DNA of 22,316 nt from Sulfitobacter sp. (lineage in GTDB: Bacteria; Pseudomonadota; Alphaproteobacteria; Rhodobacterales; Rhodobacteraceae): the NCBI GenBank assembly GCA_024636405.1, contig JAGXHC010000028.1, forward strand, positions 1 through 22,316. Reading direction: 5' to 3'. Below, piece after piece: positions 16,916 through 22,316 of this stretch. The first letter of the stretch is position 1; every line of letters begins with the position of its first letter. Position numbers and translations under genes: made by a program. The notes below the pieces were generated by a model, which did no database searches, was not told the DNA's origin, and saw only the letters and a list, made by a program, of their open reading frames with translations.

Positions 16916-17704
16916 TCAAAGGTCGAAACTGGCAAAAACCGGCACATGGTCGCTTGGTTGTTGCCATCCCCGCGCCGCGCGCAGGATGTGGCTGGAATGC
17001 GCTGCGTTTGCGATGTCCGGCGTGGCCCAGATATGATCGAGCCGGCGGCCCTTGTCGGCAGTGTCCCAATCAGGCGCGCGGTAGGACCACCAACTAAAAA
17101 GCGGGCCGTCCGGCACATCCTTGCGCGTGATGTCCACGAAGCTGCCGGCGTCCTGGGCCTGCCCCAAGGCTTCGACCTCGACGGGCGTGTGGCTGACCAC
17201 CTTCAGCAGCTTTTTGTGGTCCCAGACATCATCTTCTCGCGGGGCAATGTTCAGGTCACCGACAAGAATGGACTGCTGCGGCTTTTCACCGTGAAACCAA
17301 TCGCGCATCTCCGACAGATAATCGAGCTTCTGACCAAATTTCTCATTGATCTCACGGTCGGGTTTGTCCCCGCCTGCGGGCACATAGAAGTTATGAATCG
17401 TCACCCCATTTTCCAGCTTTGCCGAAACGTGCCGCGCATGGCCAAGGGTGGCAAAATCGCGATCGCCTGTGTCTTCAATTGGCAGTTTGGACAGGATCGC
17501 GACGCCGTTGTAGCCTTTTTGCCCGCGCGCAACCATGTGGGTGTAGCCCGCAGCGTGAAAGGCCTCGATGGGTATTTTGTCTACCGGGCTTTTGCATTCC
17601 TGAAGGCAAAGGATGTCCGGCCCATGCTCTGCCAACAACCTCAGCACCAAAGGTTCGCGCAGACGCACAGAATTGATGTTCCAGGTGGCAAGGCTAAAAG
17701 GCAT
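16916..17704 (-). CDS. xthA: exodeoxyribonuclease III
   Basis: A 262-residue exonuclease/endonuclease/phosphatase-fold enzyme of normal ExoIII length. Seen: WNINSVR at the N-terminus, the metal ligand Glu36 in LQECKS, Tyr107 in HNFYVPAG, Asp150 and Asn152 in VGDLNIAP, Asp223 in RLDHIWAT, and the final SDHVPV with His253. Known: ExoIII is an AP endonuclease and 3' to 5' exonuclease acting in base excision repair. All catalytic residues are present. The ATG at 17704 gives the family's MPFSLATWN start; an open frame continues upstream to 17848 without a supporting ribosome binding site. It lies upstream of the thioredoxin-TPR gene on the same strand with a 55-bp gap, so co-transcription is possible. 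Confidence 0.94.
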   Translation of the reverse strand: MPFSLATWNINSVRLREPLVLRLLAEHGPDILCLQECKSPVDKIPIEAFHAAGYTHMVARGQKGYNGVAILSKLPIEDTGDRDFATLGHARHVSAKLENGVTIHNFYVPAGGDKPDREINEKFGQKLDYLSEMRDWFHGEKPQQSILVGDLNIAPREDDVWDHKKLLKVVSHTPVEVEALGQAQDAGSFVDITRKDVPDGPLFSWWSYRAPDWDTADKGRRLDHIWATPDIANAAHSSHILRAARGWQQPSDHVPVFASFDL

Positions 17705-17913
17705 GGCAAGGCTCCGGATTTGGTCAACGCGGCGCACCCTAACGCGGCACGGCGTCCGGGGAAATGGCGAAATCGGATGTGAGGCGCGCCAAGCGGGTTC
17801 CGCTCCGCGCGCTTCGGTACCACACGCCTGTGCTTCCAAATGGTTCAAATCCCCGCCGGAGGCATAGGCGGCTGCGGTCGGGCGGCATGAACATGCAGCA
17901 CCTCAGGTTGCCG

Positions 17914-17943
17914 AAAAAAAAGGTCGGGCACAGAGGCCCGACC
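17914..17943 (-). terminator. strong Rho-independent terminator
   Basis: On the minus strand GGTCGGGC and GCCCGACC form a perfect 8-bp GC-rich stem with a 6-base loop, followed at once by eight Ts (plus-strand As at 17914-17921). It is a textbook intrinsic terminator for leftward transcription, lying 125 bp beyond the response regulator stop codon. It has no T-tract on the other strand, so it is one-directional. Confidence 0.9.
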
Positions 17944-18025
17944 AAGTCCAACAGGGAGGTATGTGTCTTTGCCCGGACACAATCGGCGGGTTTCAAACCG
18001 AGCGGCAGGTCATGAAAACCCCGCC
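17914..18025 (-). ncRNA. candidate structured small RNA or 3' UTR element downstream of the response regulator
   Basis: Read leftward, three hairpins occur in order. First, GGCGGGGTTTTC (18025-18014) pairs with GAAACCCGCC (17994-17985), 10 bp with a 2-base bulge. Second, TGTGTC (17981-17976) pairs with GACACA (17967-17962), a perfect 6-bp stem. Third comes the terminator hairpin. A single-stranded stretch between hairpins two and three carries CCTCCC (17959-17954), complementary to a Shine-Dalgarno sequence. A TAAATA -10-like hexamer at 18038-18033 would start an RNA of about 112 bases near the first stem, but there is no good -35. It could equally be a processed or unprocessed 3' UTR of the regulator mRNA. 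No known RNA family was recognised. Confidence 0.4.
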
Positions 18026-18068
18026 TCTCAGGTATTTAAACACAAAGACGAACCAAAAGTTCCGCGCT

Positions 18069-18755
18069 TTATGCCATCAATCTGTAACCGCCAGATTCGG
18101 TTACAAGAAGGCGGGCATTGGACGGATCTGGTTCTATTTTCTGACGCAAGCGGTAAATATGTGTCTCAAGCGTATGAGTTGTGACCCCGGCATTGTAGCC
18201 CCAAACCTCGTGAAGCAAGACTTCACGCGCCACCACGCCATCGGTGGATCTGTACAGATACTTCAGGATATTTGTCTCTTTTTCAGTCAGCCGAATCTTC
18301 TTGTCGTCTGCGGTGATCAACATTTTCATGGATGGCTTGAAAGTATACGGACCAAGCTGAAAGACCGCATCCTCTGATTGTTCATGCTGCCGCAACTGGG
18401 CGCGGATACGGGCCAGCAGCACAGGGAATTTGAACGGTTTACTGATGTAGTCGTTGGCACCAGCATCCAGACCCAGGATCGTATCGGCGTCGCTGTCGTG
18501 ACCGGTAAGCATCAGGATCGGGCTCTTGACGCCCTGCTTGCGCATCAGGCGGCACAATTCACGCCCATCGGTGTCGGGCAGACCAACATCGAGAATCACC
18601 AGATCGTAAAGCGCCTCTTTGGCACGCAGCATGGCGTCGGCACCGTCCACGGCTTCGAAAACGTCAAAATCCTCGGTCATCACCAGCTGCTCGCTGAGTG
18701 CTTCGCGCAGATCGTCGTCGTCGTCCACAAGCAGGATCTTTTTCAACTGGGCCAT
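18069..18755 (-). CDS. OmpR-family response regulator (CenR-like)
   Basis: A 228-residue two-domain regulator. Seen: a receiver domain with the acidic pocket in the DDDDD run at 11-15, the phosphoacceptor Asp56 in ILDVGLP, Thr84 and Lys106 (ISKPF); then a winged-helix DNA-binding domain from about 130 with 'HTLETHIYRLRQKIEP' as the recognition-helix region, and a YRL end. Known: such proteins bind tandem DNA half-sites when phosphorylated by a histidine kinase. The sequence recalls CenR, the envelope regulator of alphaproteobacteria, but this is from memory. No kinase gene is adjacent, so the partner is elsewhere. GGAG lies 7 bases before the ATG. It diverges from ribA across 164 bp and is followed by a structured 3' region and terminator. 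Confidence 0.88.
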   Translation of the reverse strand: MAQLKKILLVDDDDDLREALSEQLVMTEDFDVFEAVDGADAMLRAKEALYDLVILDVGLPDTDGRELCRLMRKQGVKSPILMLTGHDSDADTILGLDAGANDYISKPFKFPVLLARIRAQLRQHEQSEDAVFQLGPYTFKPSMKMLITADDKKIRLTEKETNILKYLYRSTDGVVAREVLLHEVWGYNAGVTTHTLETHIYRLRQKIEPDPSNARLLVTESGGYRLMA

Positions 18756-18919
18756 CACATTACTCCGTTTGTCTGTCACAAAGATGTGTCCGACAGGGGG
18801 GTTAGGCAAGGTTTGCTGCAAAAGTCTCACAGCCTCGTGCGGGAAGAGCGCCAAATGTTTCAATTTCCGCAGCAAGAGCTTAGATAACCTTCAACCATTA
18901 CCCGGAACTGTAACAACCG

Positions 18920-20008
18920 ATGACTTTCACACCGGACATCACTGAATACCTTGCGCGGGCCCGCGCGGATCTGCGCATGGGCGTGCCAGTGGTGTTTTCG
19001 GGCGATCATGGCCTGCTTGTCATGGCGGCAGAAACGCTTGCCGCTGCGCGGCTCGCTGATCTGCTGGCACTGGGCGGCCAGCCTGTCCTGTCAATCACTG
19101 CAAGGCGGGCGCAGACCCTGAAGGCGGCGGCCTATGACGGCGATCTGGCGCGGGTGCGCCTGCCGGTCGATGCGACGCTGCCGTGGATCCACGGCGTCGC
19201 TGATCCGGCTGATGATCTGCGTTTTCCCATGAAAGGTCCGCTTTCGTGTGCGCGCGGTGGCAACGTCGCGGCGCACCGGGCGGCCCTGCATCTTGTCAAA
19301 TCGGCACGGTTGTTGCCTGCGGTGGTGGCGCTGGACCTCGCCGATCCGGACGGATTTGCCGCAGCTCACGGGCTGACCCGCCTGCCCCTGTCTGAGGTGG
19401 CAAAGGATTTCGCCCAACGCAGCCCGGTGCATCCTGTCATCAGTGCGCGGCTGCCGATGGAAGTATCCGACGCGGGGCGGTTGCATGTTTTTCGTCCCGA
19501 AGATGGCGGTGAAGAACATTATGCAATTGAAATCGGACGCCCCGACCGTCACGCGCCGGTTCTGGCGCGTTTGCATTCGGCCTGTTTCACCGGTGATCTG
19601 ATGGGCAGCCTCAAATGCGACTGCGGGCCGCAATTGCACGCGGCGCTGGCGCAGATGGGGGCGGAGGGGCACGGTGTTCTGCTATATCTCAATCAGGAAG
19701 GTCGCGGTATCGGGCTTGCCAACAAGATGCGCGCCTATTCCCTTCAGGACCAAGGGTTTGATACGGTCGAAGCCAATCATCGGTTGGGCTTTGAAGATGA
19801 TGAGCGCGATTTTCGTCTTGGCGCCGACATTCTGAAATCAATGGGATTCTCGGCGGTGCGGCTGCTGACCAACAATCCGCGCAAGGTGGAAATGATGCAG
19901 ACCAGCGGCATCACGGTGACGCAGCGGGTGCCGCTCGCTGTTGGGGAAAACCGCCACAACCGCGCGTATCTTGCAACCAAGGCGGCGAAGTCGGGACATC
20001 TGCTTTGA
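18920..20008 (+). CDS. ribA: GTP cyclohydrolase II with degenerate RibB-like N-terminal domain
   Basis: A 362-residue protein. Seen: a C-terminal GTP cyclohydrolase II domain with zinc ligands Cys222, Cys233 and Cys235 (CFTGDLMGSLKCDC), NQEGRGIGL (258-266), and Tyr273 at the active-site position. The N-terminal half (to about 170) aligns by eye with the DHBP synthase (RibB) fold: AETLAAARLADLLALGG, then SITARRAQTL. The acidic DDEDRENEGD metal-binding loop is replaced by FSGDHG, so DHBP synthase activity is not expected. Known: the C-terminal domain opens GTP in the first committed step of riboflavin synthesis. The ribosome binding site is weak. The stop codon overlaps the next gene's TTG start. 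Confidence 0.92.
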   Translation: MTFTPDITEYLARARADLRMGVPVVFSGDHGLLVMAAETLAAARLADLLALGGQPVLSITARRAQTLKAAAYDGDLARVRLPVDATLPWIHGVADPADDLRFPMKGPLSCARGGNVAAHRAALHLVKSARLLPAVVALDLADPDGFAAAHGLTRLPLSEVAKDFAQRSPVHPVISARLPMEVSDAGRLHVFRPEDGGEEHYAIEIGRPDRHAPVLARLHSACFTGDLMGSLKCDCGPQLHAALAQMGAEGHGVLLYLNQEGRGIGLANKMRAYSLQDQGFDTVEANHRLGFEDDERDFRLGADILKSMGFSAVRLLTNNPRKVEMMQTSGITVTQRVPLAVGENRHNRAYLATKAAKSGHLL

Positions 20009-20499
20009 TCCCTGACGATCTGGTGCTGACACCGCGCGGCCTGCGGTTTCGGGGCGTGTATTATCCATGCACCATCGGCAAGGGCGGTCTTAGTGATGCC
20101 AAACGCGAAGGCGACGGTGCAACGCCGCTTGGTCGGCATGCAATCGTCGGTATGCTTTACCGTGCTGACCGCATTCCGGCGCCTGTGCCTTGGGCAATCC
20201 CCATTGGTCCGCAGGATGTGTGGTCTGACGATCCACGCGATCCTGACTATAACGGTCTGCTGCAGCGCCCGCACGGGTTCAGCCACGAATCGATGTCGCG
20301 CGCGGACCCGCTTTACGATCTGGTAATCTTGATCGGGTGGAACTGGCCCGATGCAATTGCCGGGCGGGGATCTGCTATCTTTGTGCATCAATGGCGGCGT
20401 CCCGGCGCGCCAACCGAAGGGTGCATAGCGCTAAGCCGCCGGAATCTGCACTGCATCGCGCAAAATATCACGCGGCGCACGCGTTTGATCGTTGGCTGA
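20005..20499 (+). CDS. L,D-transpeptidase-like (YkuD family) protein
   Basis: A 164-residue protein with a YkuD-type catalytic region. Seen: His128 in IFVHQW and Cys140 in APTEGCIALS, matching the H-x(n)-[S/T]-x-G-C-[I/V] pattern, and an earlier 'DGATPLGRHAI' strand resembling the T-P-x-G element. Known: L,D-transpeptidases form 3-3 cross-links in peptidoglycan or attach proteins to it. Odd points: no signal peptide or membrane segment is visible, the start appears to be TTG overlapping the ribA stop codon (TTGA), and the motif differs from the canonical HG...SHGCIR, with Thr-Glu before Gly-Cys and Ala in place of Arg. It is probably translationally coupled to ribA. Activity and location are uncertain. 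Confidence 0.75.
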   Translation: MIPDDLVLTPRGLRFRGVYYPCTIGKGGLSDAKREGDGATPLGRHAIVGMLYRADRIPAPVPWAIPIGPQDVWSDDPRDPDYNGLLQRPHGFSHESMSRADPLYDLVILIGWNWPDAIAGRGSAIFVHQWRRPGAPTEGCIALSRRNLHCIAQNITRRTRLIVG

Positions 20500-20537
20500 T
20501 CACATATCACTTCGCAGCAGCATCGGGGCGTGGCGCA

Positions 20538-21191
20538 TTATTCCACTGCCCTTTCGCCGAAAATGGCAGAGCCTATGCGCACGTGGGTCGCCCCCAGCGC
20601 GATCGCGCGTTCAAAATCGCTGCTCATCCCCATAGACAGCCCCGAAAGCCCGTTGCGCGCCGCGATCTTGGCCAACAGCGCAAAATGCAGCGATGCTTCT
20701 TCGTCTGCGGGGGGGATACACATCAGGCCATCTATCGTGAGATCAAGCGCGCGGCAGTCCGCCACGAATGCATCAGCCTCGGCGGGTGATACGCCTGCTT
20801 TTTGCGGCTCTTCGCCGGTGTTGACCTGAATGAACAGGGCGGGACACGCGCCGCGTTCCTGCGCCAACCGCGCAAGAGTGGTGGCCAGCTTGGGCCGGTC
20901 AAGCGTGTGGATGGCCTGAAACAGCTCCACCGCCTGTTTCGCCTTGTTGGTCTGCAATGGCCCGATGAGGTGAAGGTCGATGCCGTTGAATGTTTCGCGG
21001 AAATCCGGCCATTTGCCAGCGGCCTCCTGCACCCTGTTTTCGCCAAAGCACCGATGGCCTTCTTCCAGAACGTCGTGCACGCGCCCGTCGGGCTGTACCT
21101 TGCTGACCGCGATCAGGGTCGTGGCCCCGGGTTCGCGCCCGGCATCTGCTTCGGCCCTGGCAATTCGATTCTTAATATCGCGCAATGTCAT
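20538..21191 (-). CDS. YggS/PLPBP-family pyridoxal phosphate homeostasis protein
   Basis: A 217-residue single-domain PLP-binding protein. Seen: Lys31 in AVSKVQ, the Schiff-base position; [18 protein letters not shown]; and the C-terminal [17 protein letters not shown] followed by VRIGSAIFG, all hallmarks of the family. Known: these proteins bind PLP and keep vitamin B6 and amino acid pools balanced, but catalyse no known reaction. AAGGG lies before the ATG at 21191. The frame stays open upstream to 21269, but that part would read through the porin terminator hairpin, so it is rejected. It lies downstream of the porin on the same strand, separated by that terminator, and so probably has its own promoter in the short gap or depends on read-through. 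Confidence 0.93.
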   Translation of the reverse strand: MTLRDIKNRIARAEADAGREPGATTLIAVSKVQPDGRVHDVLEEGHRCFGENRVQEAAGKWPDFRETFNGIDLHLIGPLQTNKAKQAVELFQAIHTLDRPKLATTLARLAQERGACPALFIQVNTGEEPQKAGVSPAEADAFVADCRALDLTIDGLMCIPPADEEASLHFALLAKIAARNGLSGLSMGMSSDFERAIALGATHVRIGSAIFGERAVE

Positions 21192-21235
21192 GATGTGCCC
21201 TTCTGCTGAAACCGCAGACAACAACATGACCGCAC

Positions 21236-21267
21236 AAAAGAAAAGGGGCAGACCAATGGTCTGCCCC
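21236..21267 (-). terminator. Rho-independent terminator of the porin gene
   Basis: On the minus strand GGGGCAGACC and GGTCTGCCCC form a perfect 10-bp stem with a 3-base loop (21267-21245), followed by TTTTCTTTT (21244-21236). It starts 22 bp after the porin stop codon. Strong evidence that porin transcription mostly ends before the YggS gene. Confidence 0.92.
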
Positions 21268-21289
21268 AAATCAGATAGCGTCGTTCAAC

Positions 21290-22246
21290 TTAGAAGTTGA
21301 AGCGTACACCAGCGTCGGCACGTGTTGCGCCGGATGTCAGCTTGGCCACGCCGCCGCGGAGCGATACACCGCCGCCGAGGTCGTGGTTTACGTCGATACC
21401 GTAGCCTGTGTCAGGTGCGAACTCGTGGTCAGCGACATAGGCTTCGATGTCTGTGGCTGCGCCAACGTCGACACGACCGGCCAGAACCCAGAAGTCACCG
21501 CCTGTGCCGTTGTCGGCATAGGCCAGGGTCACGTCGGCTGGGCCGAAGGAACCACCAACAGTTGCAGCGAACTCGGTGTCAGAAGCATCTTCGGAGTCCT
21601 GAGCCGCAAGCGCGAATGTCCAGCCGCTCCATGTGTAGGCAATGTGTGCTGCCAGACGGTCACGGTCGCCAGCAACGATAACACCGGCGTCGTTCGTGAA
21701 GATACCGGTCGAGTCGGAGTAGGACACGTGAACCGACAGGTCGCCAGCGGAGTACAGGACTTCGATGCCGTTGTTCGGGCCAGCGCCACCGGAGGAGTAT
21801 GCATCGCCGCGGAAGTTGTACGCGGTGTAGTCATAGCCCAGACCGGTCAGGCCGAGGTCGATCGGGTACATGCCAGGCATGAATTCCAGAGCGCCGTAGA
21901 TGTTGCCAACGCCCATTTCCAGACCGCCGGAACGCGCAAAGTAACGCACGCCGTTGATGCCTGTGCCGGAGTTGTTGCCGCCGTTTGCAGTGTTGTTCTG
22001 CTGGATGCGAACGCGTGCACCCACGGTGACGCCAGCGTCGGATTCGGCTGTCGCGTCGATCTGCAGACGGAAGCGGTGTGTCAGGTCTGTGGAGTCAGTA
22101 TCGTCAGCTGTGCCGAAAACGCCGTCAAGGCCGGAATTTTCCAGATACAAGATACCAAAGCGACCGTAGCCACCAAATGTAACGTCTGCTGCTGCAACGC
22201 CGGCGGTCGCAACCAGAGCCGTTGTAGCGAAGAGAACTTTTTTCAT
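21290..22246 (-). CDS. Rhodobacter-type outer-membrane porin
   Basis: A 318-residue beta-barrel porin precursor. Seen: a signal peptide with cleavage after about residue 20 (GVAAA-DVTFGG), alternating polar/hydrophobic strands throughout, acidic Gly/Asn-rich loops, and a C-terminal phenylalanine in VRFNF, the signal read by the BAM complex. Known: homologues in Rhodobacter form trimeric 16-strand general diffusion channels. Length is typical. GAGGGAAAA precedes the ATG, and two overlapping inverted repeats lie directly upstream in the leader. A strong terminator follows the stop codon. Complete; solute preference cannot be inferred. Confidence 0.92.
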   Translation of the reverse strand: MKKVLFATTALVATAGVAAADVTFGGYGRFGILYLENSGLDGVFGTADDTDSTDLTHRFRLQIDATAESDAGVTVGARVRIQQNNTANGGNNSGTGINGVRYFARSGGLEMGVGNIYGALEFMPGMYPIDLGLTGLGYDYTAYNFRGDAYSSGGAGPNNGIEVLYSAGDLSVHVSYSDSTGIFTNDAGVIVAGDRDRLAAHIAYTWSGWTFALAAQDSEDASDTEFAATVGGSFGPADVTLAYADNGTGGDFWVLAGRVDVGAATDIEAYVADHEFAPDTGYGIDVNHDLGGGVSLRGGVAKLTSGATRADAGVRFNF

Positions 22247-22257
22247 GAGTTTTCCCT

Positions 22258-22294
22258 CGGTTTGAATTCACATGCCCAAACCGGGGAATCCGGT
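22258..22294 (-). promoter_or_regulatory. overlapping inverted repeats in the porin leader
   Basis: On the minus strand CGGTTTG (22283-22277) pairs with CAAACCG (22264-22258), 7 bp perfect with a 12-base loop, ending right at the AGGG of the ribosome binding site. An upstream repeat, ACCGG (22294-22290) with CCGGT (22284-22280), shares bases 22280-22283 with it, so the two hairpins cannot form at once. This could give alternative leader structures that change access to the ribosome binding site. The porin promoter is probably beyond the window edge. Confidence 0.4.
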
Positions 22295-22316
22295 AAGGGT
22301 ATGAAGGGTGTTTGCA

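Larger units (their letters stand above)
17705..18068. other. intergenic region between xthA and the response regulator gene
   Basis: These 364 bases hold no convincing protein gene. The right-hand half carries a structured RNA candidate and a terminator on the minus strand (17914-18025), listed separately. The left-hand half is upstream of xthA. It contains, read on the minus strand, GCCTCCGGCGGGGATTTGAA at about 17845-17864, a string resembling a motif I remember from Rhodobacteraceae intergenic DNA. The xthA promoter should lie here, but I see no clear -35/-10 pair. Confidence 0.5.

Noticed and set aside
16622..17782. A 386-codon open frame across xthA and the thioredoxin-TPR gene on the plus strand
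   Set aside because: It is antisense to two well-supported genes at once and shows no domain.
17842..17852. A tRNA-like T-loop string GGTTCAAATCC
   Set aside because: The flanking bases do not form a T-stem beyond two pairs, and no acceptor or anticodon arm could be drawn around it.
17961..18377. Plus-strand open frames starting at ATG 17961 or GTG 17963 behind GGGAGG
   Set aside because: The ribosome-binding-site-like GGGAGG is tempting, but the frames run antisense into the response regulator, show no family features, and GGGAGG is the complement of the CCTCCC in the structured minus-strand RNA candidate.
21192..21269. A longer N-terminus for the YggS protein that looks like a signal peptide
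   Set aside because: The apparent hydrophobic leader is the translation of the porin terminator hairpin and T-tract. The ATG at 21191 has a proper ribosome binding site and gives the normal cytoplasmic family length.
1..22316. CRISPR arrays, insertion sequences, attachment sites, rRNA or tRNA genes
   Set aside because: Reading both strands I found no regularly spaced repeats, transposase or integrase motifs, or RNA gene signatures; intergenic repeats are short and isolated.

Overview
The window looks like a chromosomal segment of an alphaproteobacterium, most likely family Rhodobacteraceae (Roseobacter/Rhodobacter type). This is judged from remembered gene families and gene order; no database was searched. 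The supporting features are a short Rhodobacter-type outer-membrane porin, a thioredoxin/LON-domain/Trm112 operon, an aminotransferase-ftsK-lolA order, a UbiH/UbiF-type hydroxylase of the alphaproteobacterial form, a RibA with a worn RibB-like N-terminus, GC-rich coding DNA, and one copy of a string I associate with intergenic DNA of this family. I see no transposase, integrase, phage gene, CRISPR array, tRNA or rRNA. The content is mostly housekeeping, with some regulatory and envelope genes.

Layout. (1) 13-2263, minus strand: an acetyl-CoA acetyltransferase followed at 13 bp by a P-loop GTPase with a DUF697-like membrane domain. (2) 2354-3163, plus strand, divergent from the thiolase: a two-gene partner-switching module (STAS antagonist plus RsbW/SpoIIAB-type kinase). 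A four-histidine-cluster membrane hydroxylase follows at 3301-4044. (3) 4396-5973: a cytoplasmic gamma-glutamyltransferase-family Ntn hydrolase, convergent with hspQ (6006-6332). (4) 6646-7230: a lipoprotein with an SLT-like lytic transglycosylase domain, convergent with lolA. (5) 7284-12179, minus strand: aminotransferase, ftsK and lolA, with an amidase upstream at 12366-13694. (6) 13783-15009: a UbiH/UbiF-family FAD hydroxylase diverging from the amidase. (7) 15089-17704, minus strand: xthA, a thioredoxin-TPR protein (YbbN/CnoX-like), a LON N-domain protein and a Trm112-like protein. (8) 18069-18755, minus strand: an OmpR-family response regulator with a structured 3' region ending in a strong terminator. 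Diverging from it are ribA and an overlapping L,D-transpeptidase-like gene (18920-20499). (9) 20538-22246, minus strand: a YggS/PLPBP protein and a porin, separated by the porin terminator.

How the genes fit together. Much of the set concerns the envelope and division: FtsK for terminal chromosome segregation, LolA for lipoprotein transport, a transglycosylase lipoprotein, an L,D-transpeptidase-like protein, a porin and an OmpR-type regulator. A second theme is protein and redox quality control: HspQ, the thioredoxin-TPR protein and the LON N-domain protein. I see no complete, obviously new multi-gene system. The best leads are a candidate structured small RNA downstream of the response regulator (17914-18025, minus strand), an orphan partner-switch pair beside a membrane hydroxylase, a RibA with a decayed N-terminal domain, repeats near the lolA and GGT-family genes, and competing hairpins directly upstream of the porin ribosome binding site.
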